From Actinomycetes bacterium (GTDB lineage: Bacteria; Actinomycetota; Aquicultoria; Aquicultorales; Aquicultoraceae): a stretch of DNA of 44,360 nucleotides. Of this stretch, positions 24,316 to 32,970 are shown one piece after another (positions within the stretch are counted from its first letter, which is position 1; the number at the start of each line of letters is the position of its first letter). The position numbers and the translations under genes were made by a program. The notes under the pieces are model-generated. The model had not been told where the DNA came from. It searched no databases and saw only the letters and a program-made list of their open reading frames with translations. The stretch is taken from contig JAJYQA010000011.1 in the NCBI GenBank assembly GCA_021794835.1, positions 1 to 44,360 on the forward strand, in the 5' to 3' direction.

Positions 24316-26292
24316 TTACAATCTATCTTTAATCAGCGCATCAACTACTGTTGGCTCTGCCAGTGTTGAGGTATCACCAAGCTCATTGATCTGCCCGCGG
24401 GCGATCTTTCTTAGTATCCTGCGCATAATTTTACCACTTCTCGTCTTCGGAAGAGCTGGTGTAAACTGCATCTTGTCAGGAGTCGCAATCGGGCCGATGA
24501 TTGTCCTTACATGTCCGGTAAGCTCTTTTTGGAGTTCCAGCGAAGGTTTAAAGCCATCTTTTAGCGTCACATAGACGTAGATTCCCTCGCCTTTTATCTC
24601 ATGCGGAAAGCCGACAACTGCGGCCTCTGCAACAGCTTGGTGGCTGACAAGGGCCGACTCAATCTCGGCCGTTCCCAGCCTATGGCCAGAGACATTGATA
24701 ACGTCGTCAATACGACCCATTAGCCAGTAGTCGCCGTCCTCATCCATCCTCGCACCGTCTCCAGTAAAGTACAGCCCGGAAAACCGCTCAAGATAGACCT
24801 CTTTCATACGCTTGTTCTCAGGATCGCCGTAAGTTCCTCTAAGCATTCCCGGCCAGGGTTTCTCAATTACAAGATAGCCGCCCTCATTGACGCCCGCCAG
24901 TGATCCGTCCTGTCTTAGGACTTTCGGGGCAATGCCAAAGAACGGCCGTGTTGCAGAGCCCGGCTTTAACGTCATCGCGCCAGGAAGCGGCGTTATTAGA
25001 AAGCCCCCTGTTTCTGTCTGCCAGTAAGTATCAACTATGGGCAGCTTTCCTTTGCCTACGTTCTTAAAATACCACATCCAGGCCTCAGGATTAATCGGTT
25101 CGCCGACGGTACCAAGAACCTTTAACGACGAGAGATTGTATTTCTGTACCCAACTCTCGCCTTCTTTCATAAGCGACCTGATAACTGTGGGGGCCGTGTA
25201 AAGAATATTTACCTGGTGCTTATCGCAAATATCCCAGAATCTACCTGGGTTCGGATAAGACGGAATACCCTCAAACATTAAACTGGTGGCACCTGCGGCA
25301 AGCGGACCGTAAACAACATAGCTATGCCCGGTGACCCAGCCGATATCCGCCGTGCAAAAATGGGTCTGCTCCTCCTTGTAATCAAAAGCCCACTTAAATG
25401 TAAGAAGTGTGTAGAGCAGGTAGCCAGCAGTAGTATGGAGTACTCCCTTTGGCTTGCCGGTTGAGCCAGAGGTGTAGAGAATAAAAAGTGGGTCCTCGGC
25501 ATCTATCTGTTCCGGCTCCACGTAGTTACAAACACCCTCAGCATCCATCTCCTCATGCCACCAGGTATCGCGACCTTCCTTCATTTTAACGTAGCCGCCG
25601 TCTCTCATAACCACGATCACGCCCTCAACCGAGGGGCATTCTTCAAGCGCGACATCGCTGTTTGCTTTTAAAGGAACAAGCTTTCCGCCGCGCACGCCGT
25701 TATCTGCCGTAACAAGAATCTTGGCCCCGCAATCCTGGATACGGTCGCGCAAGGCCTGGGGGCTGAAACCTCCGAATACCACACTATGGATCGCACCTAT
25801 CCTGGCACACGCCAACATCGCAATTGCAAGCTCCGGGATCATTGGCAGGTAGATAGATACCCTATCACCTCTCTTAACACCCTTTTTCTTCAATACACTA
25901 GCAAACCTATTAACCTCACAAAAGAGCTGCTGGTAGGTATAGGTTTTGTAGCTCCCGTCATCGGCTTCCCAGATTAAGGCTGCCTTGTTTCTTCTCCAGG
26001 TTTTGATATGTCTGTCGAGGCAGTTGTATGAGACATTTAGCTTGCCTCCGTCAAACCATTTGATCTGCGGTTTATAAAAATCGTAATCCAGAACTTTATC
26101 CCATTTCTGGAACCAATCAATCTCTTTTTCCGCCATCTCGCCCCAGAACTCTTCTGGATTTTCGATTGATTTCTTGTAGAGTTTCTCATATTCCTCCATG
26201 CTTTTTATATGTGCGTTTGCGCTAAACTCCGGCGATGGAGGAAAAGTTCTAAGCTCTTCTAATAAAACATCCATGCCTTTTTCTTCAGCCAT
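24316..26292 (-). CDS. acs: Acetyl-CoA synthetase (AMP-forming)
   Basis: Activates acetate to acetyl-CoA via acetyl-AMP. Motifs: the phosphate-binding loop [24 protein letters not shown], the hinge [20 protein letters not shown] and the C-terminal TRSGKIMRR whose lysine (about K621) is the residue acetylated for regulation in this family. Also the CoA-site [13 protein letters not shown]. At 658 residues it is full length. It is a single-gene unit with a 108-base leader from the predicted promoter at 26407 and a hairpin immediately after the stop. It could feed the same acetyl-CoA pool as the dehydrogenase complex. Confidence 0.96.
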   Translation of the reverse strand: MAEEKGMDVLLEELRTFPPSPEFSANAHIKSMEEYEKLYKKSIENPEEFWGEMAEKEIDWFQKWDKVLDYDFYKPQIKWFDGGKLNVSYNCLDRHIKTWRRNKAALIWEADDGSYKTYTYQQLFCEVNRFASVLKKKGVKRGDRVSIYLPMIPELAIAMLACARIGAIHSVVFGGFSPQALRDRIQDCGAKILVTADNGVRGGKLVPLKANSDVALEECPSVEGVIVVMRDGGYVKMKEGRDTWWHEEMDAEGVCNYVEPEQIDAEDPLFILYTSGSTGKPKGVLHTTAGYLLYTLLTFKWAFDYKEEQTHFCTADIGWVTGHSYVVYGPLAAGATSLMFEGIPSYPNPGRFWDICDKHQVNILYTAPTVIRSLMKEGESWVQKYNLSSLKVLGTVGEPINPEAWMWYFKNVGKGKLPIVDTYWQTETGGFLITPLPGAMTLKPGSATRPFFGIAPKVLRQDGSLAGVNEGGYLVIEKPWPGMLRGTYGDPENKRMKEVYLERFSGLYFTGDGARMDEDGDYWLMGRIDDVINVSGHRLGTAEIESALVSHQAVAEAAVVGFPHEIKGEGIYVYVTLKDGFKPSLELQKELTGHVRTIIGPIATPDKMQFTPALPKTRSGKIMRRILRKIARGQINELGDTSTLAEPTVVDALIKDRL

Positions 26293-26406
26293 AATCTTCC
26301 CCTTTTTACCTACTTCTTTATTTTGCCAGTAAAGGATCAGGCTGACAAACCTTCAGCTACGTTTCCACGGAATTGGCTTTCCTGGTCTGCCACCTGTGTC
26401 TAAACA

Positions 26407-26415
26407 AGTATAGCA
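26407..26415 (-). promoter_or_regulatory. Extended -10 promoter candidate for acs
   Basis: On the minus strand TGCTATACT (26407-26415) matches an extended -10 element. No good -35 box is seen. Transcription would start near 26400, about 108 bases before the acs ATG. Confidence 0.4.
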
Positions 26416-26476
26416 AATTAAGACTTTGCCTGCACTGGATATGATAAACCAAATACTTATCCCCAGGGGTTGGATC

Positions 26477-26512
26477 AAAAAAGCCCCGCTCCTTTCGAAG
26501 CGGGGCTTTTTT
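26477..26512. terminator. Isolated bidirectional rho-independent terminator
   Basis: AAAAAAGCCCCGCT (26477-26490) and AGCGGGGCTTTTTT (26499-26512) form a 14-bp stem with an eight-base loop and T runs in both directions. No annotated gene ends here on either strand; it lies 185 bases upstream of acs. Confidence 0.85.
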
Positions 26513-26752
26513 GTCAGTCAAGACGTCTGCCACGACCTAGAAACCCTCGCCAAAGCTTCTAATTATCCGTCTTGGCTAACATTAATAATATCGGCAGCAA
26601 CTCCAATAGTTTTAGCCTTTTCTTAAAATCTTTGCGTAAAATTTTAGTAGGCGTTTTAATTCTTTGTTCTTGGAAACTTTCGATAATTCTTCCCAGGTTC
26701 GGGTAAATAAAAACAAATTTTTATAGAGATACAGCTATACCAGGAGGATCAT

Positions 26753-27040
26753 ATGCCTTTACCACCTGTTTTGGCTTGTACAGTATTTGATTGCGTCTAT
26801 AACAAGGGCAGGTCCTGCCGCGCATCAGCAATCCACGTCGGCCAAGAGCACCCAACCTGCGATACTTACGAGAAAGGCATTGGGGGAAGTGAAATTGAGA
26901 GCCCACAAGCTACCGTAGGCGGCTGTGATGTGCTACTTTGTCGTTATAACGATAATCTAAGCTGCGGCGCGCCGGGGATTACCGTGAACCTCCATGAAAA
27001 CCACGCCGACTGCGAAACATTTGTGCCACGGCAGATATAG
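26753..27040 (+). CDS. Protein with two DUF1540 domains
   Basis: A 95-residue cysteine-rich protein. Two consecutive copies of the DUF1540 pattern: C9, C14, C22, C36 (CTVFDCVYN...SCRASAI) and C58, C63, C71, C87 (CDVLLCRYN...SCGAPGI). Four cysteines per copy suggest a small metal-binding fold. Function unknown in this family, which is common in spore-forming and actinobacterial genomes. The ATG has AGGAGG seven bases upstream. It converges with the small gene at 27047-27259, with a gap of only six bases and no terminator. Confidence 0.85.
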   Translation: MPLPPVLACTVFDCVYNKGRSCRASAIHVGQEHPTCDTYEKGIGGSEIESPQATVGGCDVLLCRYNDNLSCGAPGITVNLHENHADCETFVPRQI

Positions 27041-27046
27041 TTTAGT

Positions 27047-27259
27047 TTAAAGAGACGGTAGATATGATTTTAGGCTTTCGAGTACCTTAATCAGGACGGG
27101 GTTGGAAAAAGTATACTCCAGCGTGTCACTCTTGCCATCTTCGGCATAGACTTCTCTTTTTAAGACAACCGAGGCCTTCCCAAACTCTATATTGATACTT
27201 GTAAAGTCATACTCGGTAAGAGCCTGCCTGAACATCAAAGCAAAGGTCTGCTCCTCCAT
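27047..27259 (-). CDS. Small conserved-looking protein at the end of the nuo operon
   Basis: A 70-residue protein I do not recognise. It has a strong AGGAGGGG ribosome site six bases before the ATG and starts 22 bases after the nuoN stop, so it is probably the last gene of the nuo operon. Composition is soluble and mixed: an N-terminal helix (EEQTFALMFRQAL), then beta-like segments (SINIEFGKASVVLKREVY, TLEYTFSNPVLIKVLESL). No cysteines or membrane segment. Its position suggests, but does not show, a link to complex I. Confidence 0.65.
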   Translation of the reverse strand: MEEQTFALMFRQALTEYDFTSINIEFGKASVVLKREVYAEDGKSDTLEYTFSNPVLIKVLESLKSYLPSL

Positions 27260-27281
27260 TCTTACCCCTCCTGATTCTGGT

Positions 27282-28691
27282 CTATAGTTTAATTATAGAC
27301 AGAAAAGCAGTTGGGTAAACACCGAAGAAGATCACAGCGGCCATGATAAGCACTATTGAGAGATAAAGAGGCTTTGAAATCGTCACCGTCCCATCAGACT
27401 CGGGGCTTACCAGGTACATCTGCCGGATAATCGTAACGTAGTAGCCGAACGATATCGCGCTGTTTAGGACACCGATAATAGCCAGCCATATCAGGTTTGA
27501 CGATACCGCAGCTTTAAATAGAAAGAATTTGCCCATAAAGCCTGCAAATGGCGGCAGCCCGACCAACGAAAACAGAAAGACCGCCATCGCAATGGCAAGC
27601 ACCGGCGCCCGCTTATGTAAACCCGCAAAGTCCGTTATGTTCTCCCCTATTCCCCGTTCTGTAGTTGCAAGCACTACAAGAAACGCGCCAAGTGCGGCTA
27701 GTGAGTATACGAAAAAGTAGAATATCATCGATGAGTAGCCAATTCTATTGGCTACGGCAAGACCGACCAGCAGATATCCGGTGTGTGCAACAGCTGAGTA
27801 ACCAAGAAGTCTTCTAACATGAGTCTGCGCCAGCGCTACTAGGTTTCCAGTAAACATACTTAATACCGCAAGGATTGCAAAAAAGGTAGCCCAGGCCGGT
27901 GCCGCCGAGGCAAGAGCCACCGGGAATAGATGAATTAGAGCGGCAAAACCACCAGCTTTAGGGCCAGCGGAGAGATACGATGCAACCGGCACCGGAGATC
28001 CCTCATAAACATCCGGCGCCCAGAAGTGAAACGGCACGGCAGCAACTTTAAAACCCAAGCCAACCATAATCATAAGTATTGCGACTAAAAGCATTGGTTC
28101 TAGGCTATGCCCATGCAGGCTGTTTGTAATTGCCGCAAAGTTGGTTGATCCAGTCGCGCCAAACAAAAGCGTCATGCCGTATAGCAGAATTACCGAGGCA
28201 ACAATCCCCAACAGGAAGTATTTCAAAGCTACCTCGGCCGAGCGTGCATCTCTTTTACTTGCCACAAGCACGTACGCCGGCAACACCGTAAGCTCAAGTG
28301 CTATGAAGAGCATGATTAGGTCTGTCGCTGAGGCCATAAGCATCGTGCCAAGCACCGAAAAAAGCATGAGGCTGAAGAACTCACCCTCGCCCAGCGTTAC
28401 CTTTACTTTAAGCGTGCCCAAAACTACCAGCGCAGTTGTTATAAGAAGTATCAGCTTTAAGACGTTGGCGGTGAGGTCCACCGAGAACATTCCATTAAAC
28501 TCGGTTATATTTATCCCCCACAGCCTGATAACGCTAACTATAGCAATTATAATCCCGACCAGTGCTACGGCACCGAGAGAACGCCTTGCGTCAGAATTTA
28601 AAAACAGCTCGCCTAAAAGGACGATTATCGCAAATCCCAATATAATAAGTTCCGGCATTATAGCCATCCAGTTAACCTGTGACCAGTCCAT
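27282..28691 (-). CDS. nuoN: NADH-quinone oxidoreductase subunit N
   Basis: Antiporter-like proton-pumping subunit in the membrane arm of complex I. It has 469 residues and about 14 membrane segments. Conserved features: the glutamate in LFIALELTVLPAYVLVAS, the lysine in ALKYFLLG, GLGFKVAAVPFHFWAPDVYE and LLGYSAVAHTGYLLVGL. It starts one base after the nuoM stop, with an AGAGG ribosome site inside nuoM. Last large gene of the operon. Confidence 0.95.
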   Translation of the reverse strand: MDWSQVNWMAIMPELIILGFAIIVLLGELFLNSDARRSLGAVALVGIIIAIVSVIRLWGINITEFNGMFSVDLTANVLKLILLITTALVVLGTLKVKVTLGEGEFFSLMLFSVLGTMLMASATDLIMLFIALELTVLPAYVLVASKRDARSAEVALKYFLLGIVASVILLYGMTLLFGATGSTNFAAITNSLHGHSLEPMLLVAILMIMVGLGFKVAAVPFHFWAPDVYEGSPVPVASYLSAGPKAGGFAALIHLFPVALASAAPAWATFFAILAVLSMFTGNLVALAQTHVRRLLGYSAVAHTGYLLVGLAVANRIGYSSMIFYFFVYSLAALGAFLVVLATTERGIGENITDFAGLHKRAPVLAIAMAVFLFSLVGLPPFAGFMGKFFLFKAAVSSNLIWLAIIGVLNSAISFGYYVTIIRQMYLVSPESDGTVTISKPLYLSIVLIMAAVIFFGVYPTAFLSIIKL

Positions 28692-28692
28692 T

Positions 28693-30159
28693 TTAGCTAC
28701 CTCTTACGATTTGTAATACCGTATTTACCGCAGGATTAATATAATGCAAGATTGGCTGCGGGTAAACACCAATAGCAACTATTAATATTATCAGCGGGAG
28801 CGCGCTTATCAACTCTCTGCCGCTTGCATCCTTAAAATCCCCCATCCAAGATTGCGGCATGCCAAATATTGCGTTCTGGTTTGCTCTTATCAGGTAGAAC
28901 GAGGTGAGTGCAAGGGTTAGCACGGCAAATATTGTGAAAATCTTGAAGACGCTGTATGACCCAAGCAGGATCAGCAGCTCGCCAACGAACCCGCTTAAGC
29001 CGGGGAGCCCCAAGGATGCGAGCGCCGCAAAGACAAACATTCCGCCAAGGATCGGTATCTTTATAGAGAGGCCACCCAGTTTCTTAATATCACGAGTGTG
29101 CGTCCTCTCGTAGATATATCCAACCATCAAAAAGAGCATACCGGTAATGAGCCCGTGGGCCACCATTTGAAGGACCGCGCCGTTTAGCGCGACCGGCGTA
29201 AGCGCGGCAATGCCAAGCATCACATAGCCCATGTGGCTAACACTGGAATATGCTACCATTTTCTTTAGGTCTTGCTGGGCCAGCGCCGTATATGCGCCGT
29301 AGACGATACTTATAACCGCCAGGACCGCGATAAACGGTGCAAATTTTACAAACTCGGCGGGAAGTATTTGAACGACTATTCTTATAAACGCATAGGTCCC
29401 CATCTTAAGAAGAATTCCGGCAAGAAGCACGCTGCCTGCCGCTGGGGCTTGAACGTGTGCGTCGGGAAGCCACGTGTGGAACGGCCACATCGGCACCTTA
29501 ACCGCAAAGCCTAAGAAGAACGTTATAAAGATAAACAAACCATACTGCGAGTGATATCCCGCCTGCATAAGTTTTACCATGTCAAACGTGCCCAGGCCGG
29601 ATGTAAAGTAAAGCGTGATAATACCGACAAGCATCAAAACACTTCCGGCCAACGTATATAAGAAGAACTTAACCGCCGCGTAGTTGCGGTTCTCCCCGCC
29701 CCATATGCCGATGATAAAGTACATCGGAATAAGGACAAGCTCCCAGAATATATAGAAGAGCACAAAATCAAGAGCTACAAAGGTTCCGAGCATACCAACT
29801 GCAAGAAGAAGCATCAGGCTATAGTGTTCTCTTACCCTATCTTTAATCGACCAGGACGCCAAAACCGCGACCACCGTCAGAAGCAGCGTGAGTTCAAAAA
29901 GCGGCAGGCTTATACCGTCAAGCCCGACATGGTATGAAATACCGGCCTTTGGTATCCAGGATGCCTTCTCAACAAATTGCATGCCTGCCTGACCCAACTT
30001 GTACCCCGTTAAAACTACGATACCTAAGCCGAGGTCGATAAGCGTTACCAACAAAGCAAACGTGCGAATTAGATTTGCCCTGCTGCGCGGTACAAACTGC
30101 AAGAGCAGGGCTCCGAGCACTGGTAAGAATATTATTATTGTTATAATCGGGTAACTCAT
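28693..30159 (-). CDS. nuoM: NADH-quinone oxidoreductase subunit M
   Basis: Proton-pumping antiporter-like subunit. 488 residues, about 14 membrane segments. The key glutamate is in FYIFWELVLIPMYFIIG and the key lysine in FAVKVPMWPFHTWLPDAH; DLKKMVAYSSVSHMGY is the third conserved channel region. Twelve bases after nuoL and one base before nuoN, so tightly coupled. Nothing unusual in the sequence. Confidence 0.96.
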   Translation of the reverse strand: MSYPIITIIIFLPVLGALLLQFVPRSRANLIRTFALLVTLIDLGLGIVVLTGYKLGQAGMQFVEKASWIPKAGISYHVGLDGISLPLFELTLLLTVVAVLASWSIKDRVREHYSLMLLLAVGMLGTFVALDFVLFYIFWELVLIPMYFIIGIWGGENRNYAAVKFFLYTLAGSVLMLVGIITLYFTSGLGTFDMVKLMQAGYHSQYGLFIFITFFLGFAVKVPMWPFHTWLPDAHVQAPAAGSVLLAGILLKMGTYAFIRIVVQILPAEFVKFAPFIAVLAVISIVYGAYTALAQQDLKKMVAYSSVSHMGYVMLGIAALTPVALNGAVLQMVAHGLITGMLFLMVGYIYERTHTRDIKKLGGLSIKIPILGGMFVFAALASLGLPGLSGFVGELLILLGSYSVFKIFTIFAVLTLALTSFYLIRANQNAIFGMPQSWMGDFKDASGRELISALPLIILIVAIGVYPQPILHYINPAVNTVLQIVRGS

Positions 30160-30171
30160 CTCTTCACACCT

Positions 30172-32013
30172 TTAATGTATGCCTAAAAATCTAAACGACC
30201 ATATTATTAAAATTATCAGTCCAACCAGCATAAACAATGCGTAGTTCTGTACGTAGCCGGTCTGCAGGCGTTTCATTCCACTGCCAAAGGCAGCGGTGGC
30301 TTTAGCTACTCCGTTTACAATTCCATCAACGACGATCTGATCAAATTTAAGAACAAACCTTGCCAGCACATGCGTCGGCGTGATTAGCACATATTGATAA
30401 AGCTCGTCCATATAGTATTTGTTCGCCACCAGCTTGTAAACCGGATTGTTCTTGCCGATGATGTTTTCTGGCAGAAGTTGCGTCCCATACTTTAGCCAGG
30501 CAGCGGTGATGCCAATCAAAGCCACGGCTACTGAAAGACCCATTACCAAGGGATTTATAGCCTCCGCCTCGTGCCCAGGGGCAATGAATCCCTGGAAAGC
30601 ATTATGCATAAACGGCGACCCTAGCAGACCCGCAGTTAGGGCAAAAAATCCTAAAATAAGAAGCGGGATACTCATAACCGCCGGCGACTCATGGGCGTGG
30701 CCATGGTGGTCCGCCCTGGGCTGGCCGAAGAAGACCACAAAGATCAACCGGAATGTGTAAAATGCAGTAAGCAGTGCGGTCAGAATACCAATCCAAAAGA
30801 TCACCGTGTGTCCGCTCGTATAAGCACCGAGGAGGATTTCATCCTTGCTCCAAAATCCTGCAAACGGCGGCACTCCGGCAAGCGCAAGTCCCCCTATAAT
30901 AAACGTTATGGAGGTTATCTTCATCTTCTTCCACAGGCCGCCCATCTCAAATATCTCCTGGCTGTGAACCGCATGGATTACACTACCTGCGCCAAGGAAG
31001 AGAAGTGCCTTGAAAAACGCGTGGGTAAAGAGATGAAATGCACCTGCGGCGAATGCGCCGACGCCTAAGCCCATCATCATATAGCCAAGCTGGCTTATGG
31101 TAGAGTACGCCAAAACCTTCTTTATATCTGTTGCGGTAAGCGCAATGGTTGCGGCCATAAATGCTGTAATCGTTCCAATTACCGCAACAAACTCGAGTGA
31201 GGCTGGACCCTTTTCAAATAATGGGTATGACCTTGCAACCAGGTAAACACCGGCGGCAACCATAGTAGCTGCGTGGATTAACGCGCTAACCGGGGTTGGG
31301 CCTTCCATGGCATCGGGCAACCACACGTGAAGCGGGAATTGCGCCGATTTTCCAACTGCTCCGAAGAACATCAAAATTGATATGGTTGCGGCAAGGGCCG
31401 GTGCGAAGTGCATTGCAAACAACTTGCCCATATCAAGTGTGCCAGCGTGTACGTAAAGGAGAATGAGGGCAATAGCAAAACCAAGATCGCCAACTCGTGT
31501 AACCATAAAGGCTTTCTTTGCCGCCTGGCTTGCGCTTCTCTTTTCAAACCAGAACCCGATCAAGAGATACGAGAAAACGCCGACGCCTTCCCAGGCCATA
31601 TACATTTGCACATAGTTCGGGGCAAACACCAGAAGAAGCATTGATGCCGTAAACATAGAGAGACATGCGTAGAACCAACCGTAGCGTTTATCACCGTGCA
31701 TATAGCCCATTGAGAAGATCTGCACCAGCGCACTGACTAGAGTCACCACGACCAGCATCATGGCCGATAGTGGATCCAGGAGAAATCCAAAAGTTATATG
31801 GAAGCTGCCGATGGAAGCCCAGGTAAAGAGAACTTTAGTACTTAACCCGCCAAGTACATCGATCAAAGCTTTAATGGATAGACCTAAGCTGATCAGTACA
31901 GCGGCTATTGAGACGTAAGCTGATTTACCGCCCCATCTCTTACCAAAGATCACAAGTGTTATAAAGCTTAAAATCGGCACTAATACTATTAACGGAAGAT
32001 AATAAGCTAACAT
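30172..32013 (-). CDS. nuoL: NADH-quinone oxidoreductase subunit L
   Basis: Distal antiporter-like subunit with the long lateral helix that ties the membrane arm together. 613 residues. Conserved stretches: YMAWEGVGVFSYLLIGFWF with the functional glutamate, GAVGKSAQFPLHVWLPDAME with the lysine, and SALIHAATMVAAGVYLVAR. The C-terminal ~100 residues include the amphipathic lateral helix and a final membrane anchor (LFMLVGLIILIIWSF). It begins 19 bases after nuoK. Confidence 0.96.
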   Translation of the reverse strand: MLAYYLPLIVLVPILSFITLVIFGKRWGGKSAYVSIAAVLISLGLSIKALIDVLGGLSTKVLFTWASIGSFHITFGFLLDPLSAMMLVVVTLVSALVQIFSMGYMHGDKRYGWFYACLSMFTASMLLLVFAPNYVQMYMAWEGVGVFSYLLIGFWFEKRSASQAAKKAFMVTRVGDLGFAIALILLYVHAGTLDMGKLFAMHFAPALAATISILMFFGAVGKSAQFPLHVWLPDAMEGPTPVSALIHAATMVAAGVYLVARSYPLFEKGPASLEFVAVIGTITAFMAATIALTATDIKKVLAYSTISQLGYMMMGLGVGAFAAGAFHLFTHAFFKALLFLGAGSVIHAVHSQEIFEMGGLWKKMKITSITFIIGGLALAGVPPFAGFWSKDEILLGAYTSGHTVIFWIGILTALLTAFYTFRLIFVVFFGQPRADHHGHAHESPAVMSIPLLILGFFALTAGLLGSPFMHNAFQGFIAPGHEAEAINPLVMGLSVAVALIGITAAWLKYGTQLLPENIIGKNNPVYKLVANKYYMDELYQYVLITPTHVLARFVLKFDQIVVDGIVNGVAKATAAFGSGMKRLQTGYVQNYALFMLVGLIILIIWSFRFLGIH

Positions 32014-32032
32014 TTCACATCTCCACTACCAC

Positions 32033-32344
32033 TTACCACTTAAATATATTGATTCTATCTATATCCACCGACTGAACATTACGGTAGATCGTAAGCACTA
32101 TAGCCAAACCTACAGCCACCTCAGAGGCCGCAATCGCCATAACAAACAGGGCGAACATCTGCCCCGAGATGACACTTGGCGTTACATACCTCGAGAATGC
32201 CACCAAGTTAATGTTGGCCGCATTCAACATAATCTCAACCGAGAACAATATGGTCACTGCATTTTGCCTGAGCAAAACACCGATCAAGCCAATCCCAAAC
32301 AATATCGCGCTTACTATTAAATACCATGAAAGAGGTATTACCAT
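32033..32344 (-). CDS. nuoK: NADH-quinone oxidoreductase subunit K
   Basis: Small membrane subunit at the centre of the proton path. 103 residues with three membrane helices. The conserved glutamate of helix 2 is in LFSVEIMLNAANIN, and a second conserved acidic position is in AIAASEVAVGLAI. Its start overlaps the nuoJ stop by one base (TAATG-type junction). Confidence 0.96.
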   Translation of the reverse strand: MVIPLSWYLIVSAILFGIGLIGVLLRQNAVTILFSVEIMLNAANINLVAFSRYVTPSVISGQMFALFVMAIAASEVAVGLAIVLTIYRNVQSVDIDRINIFKW

Positions 32345-32850
32345 TACTGCTTAACCTCCTGACGGGCAATAACTATAGCTCCTATCAATGCTGCAAGAAG
32401 TAGTACCGACATTACTTCAAAAGGCAAGATGTAATTCGTCATAAACAGCTTACCTACCAAAGATGTTGTATCCTTCGGAACTGCGGCGTTCGATACGCTA
32501 AGATTAACCTTAGTAAACACTGAAACAAGAAGTGCTACAAAACCGGCAACTGCAAGAATTGTAAACACTTTTTGCTTTATCGCCGATACCATGCGCACAT
32601 TAGTCATCTGCGAGGTCATCATAATACCGAAAAGTAGTACCACGATAACCCCGCCGACATAGACAAATACCTGCATTATGCCAACAAGATCGGCATCCAG
32701 CAAGAAATAAAAGCCGGCTACAACCAACATCAATAAGCCTAAAAACATGGCTGCGTGAAACAGGTTTCTCCTGGTTATAATCGCCAGCGCGCTAATTATA
32801 GCTACTGCAGATAATCCGAAAAATATTATGTATGTGATTATATCGTTCAT
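32344..32850 (-). CDS. nuoJ: NADH-quinone oxidoreductase subunit J
   Basis: Membrane subunit of complex I with five predicted helices in 168 residues. The conserved FYFLLDADLVGIMQVFVYVG and GGVIVVLLFGIMMTSQ identify it, including the pi-bulge helix that links quinone chemistry to proton pumping. It overlaps nuoK by one base. The 120 bases before it, after the nuoI-like gene, hold a long hairpin, so expression of nuoJKLMN might differ from that of the upstream genes. Confidence 0.93.
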   Translation of the reverse strand: MNDIITYIIFFGLSAVAIISALAIITRRNLFHAAMFLGLLMLVVAGFYFLLDADLVGIMQVFVYVGGVIVVLLFGIMMTSQMTNVRMVSAIKQKVFTILAVAGFVALLVSVFTKVNLSVSNAAVPKDTTSLVGKLFMTNYILPFEVMSVLLLAALIGAIVIARQEVKQ

Positions 32851-32898
32851 TTCATTGCTCCTCTATTCTACATACGCAGAACTGAAAAGTTTACTTCT

Positions 32899-32960
32899 AG
32901 CTTTCAGCCATCAGCTTTCAGCTTATTTATAAAAATGCTGATGGCTGAATGCTGAGAGCT
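32899..32960. repeat. Long imperfect hairpin repeat between the nuoI-like gene and nuoJ
   Basis: Left arm 32899-32923 carries AGCTTTCAGCCATCAGC; right arm 32937-32960 carries GCTGATGGCTGAATGCTGAGAGCT. An 11-bp core (CAGCCATCAGC with GCTGATGGCTG) pairs perfectly. Inside each arm the word CAGC recurs about every 5-10 bases. No T run follows on the minus strand (GTAAACTTTTCAG comes next), so it looks more like a dispersed repeat or RNA-stability element than a terminator. Confidence 0.7.
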
Positions 32961-32970
32961 GATCGCTCTT

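Larger units (their letters stand above)
26293..26752. other. Intergenic region between acs and the DUF1540 gene
   Basis: 460 bases between two divergently transcribed genes. It holds the acs promoter candidate (26407-26415), an isolated bidirectional terminator (26477-26512) and an AT-rich stretch before the DUF1540 gene ending in CCAGGAGG, its ribosome site. A weak plus-strand promoter (TTAAGA 26418-26423, TATGAT 26440-26445) could drive a ~60-base RNA ending at the terminator. I see no protein-coding frame. Confidence 0.5.
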
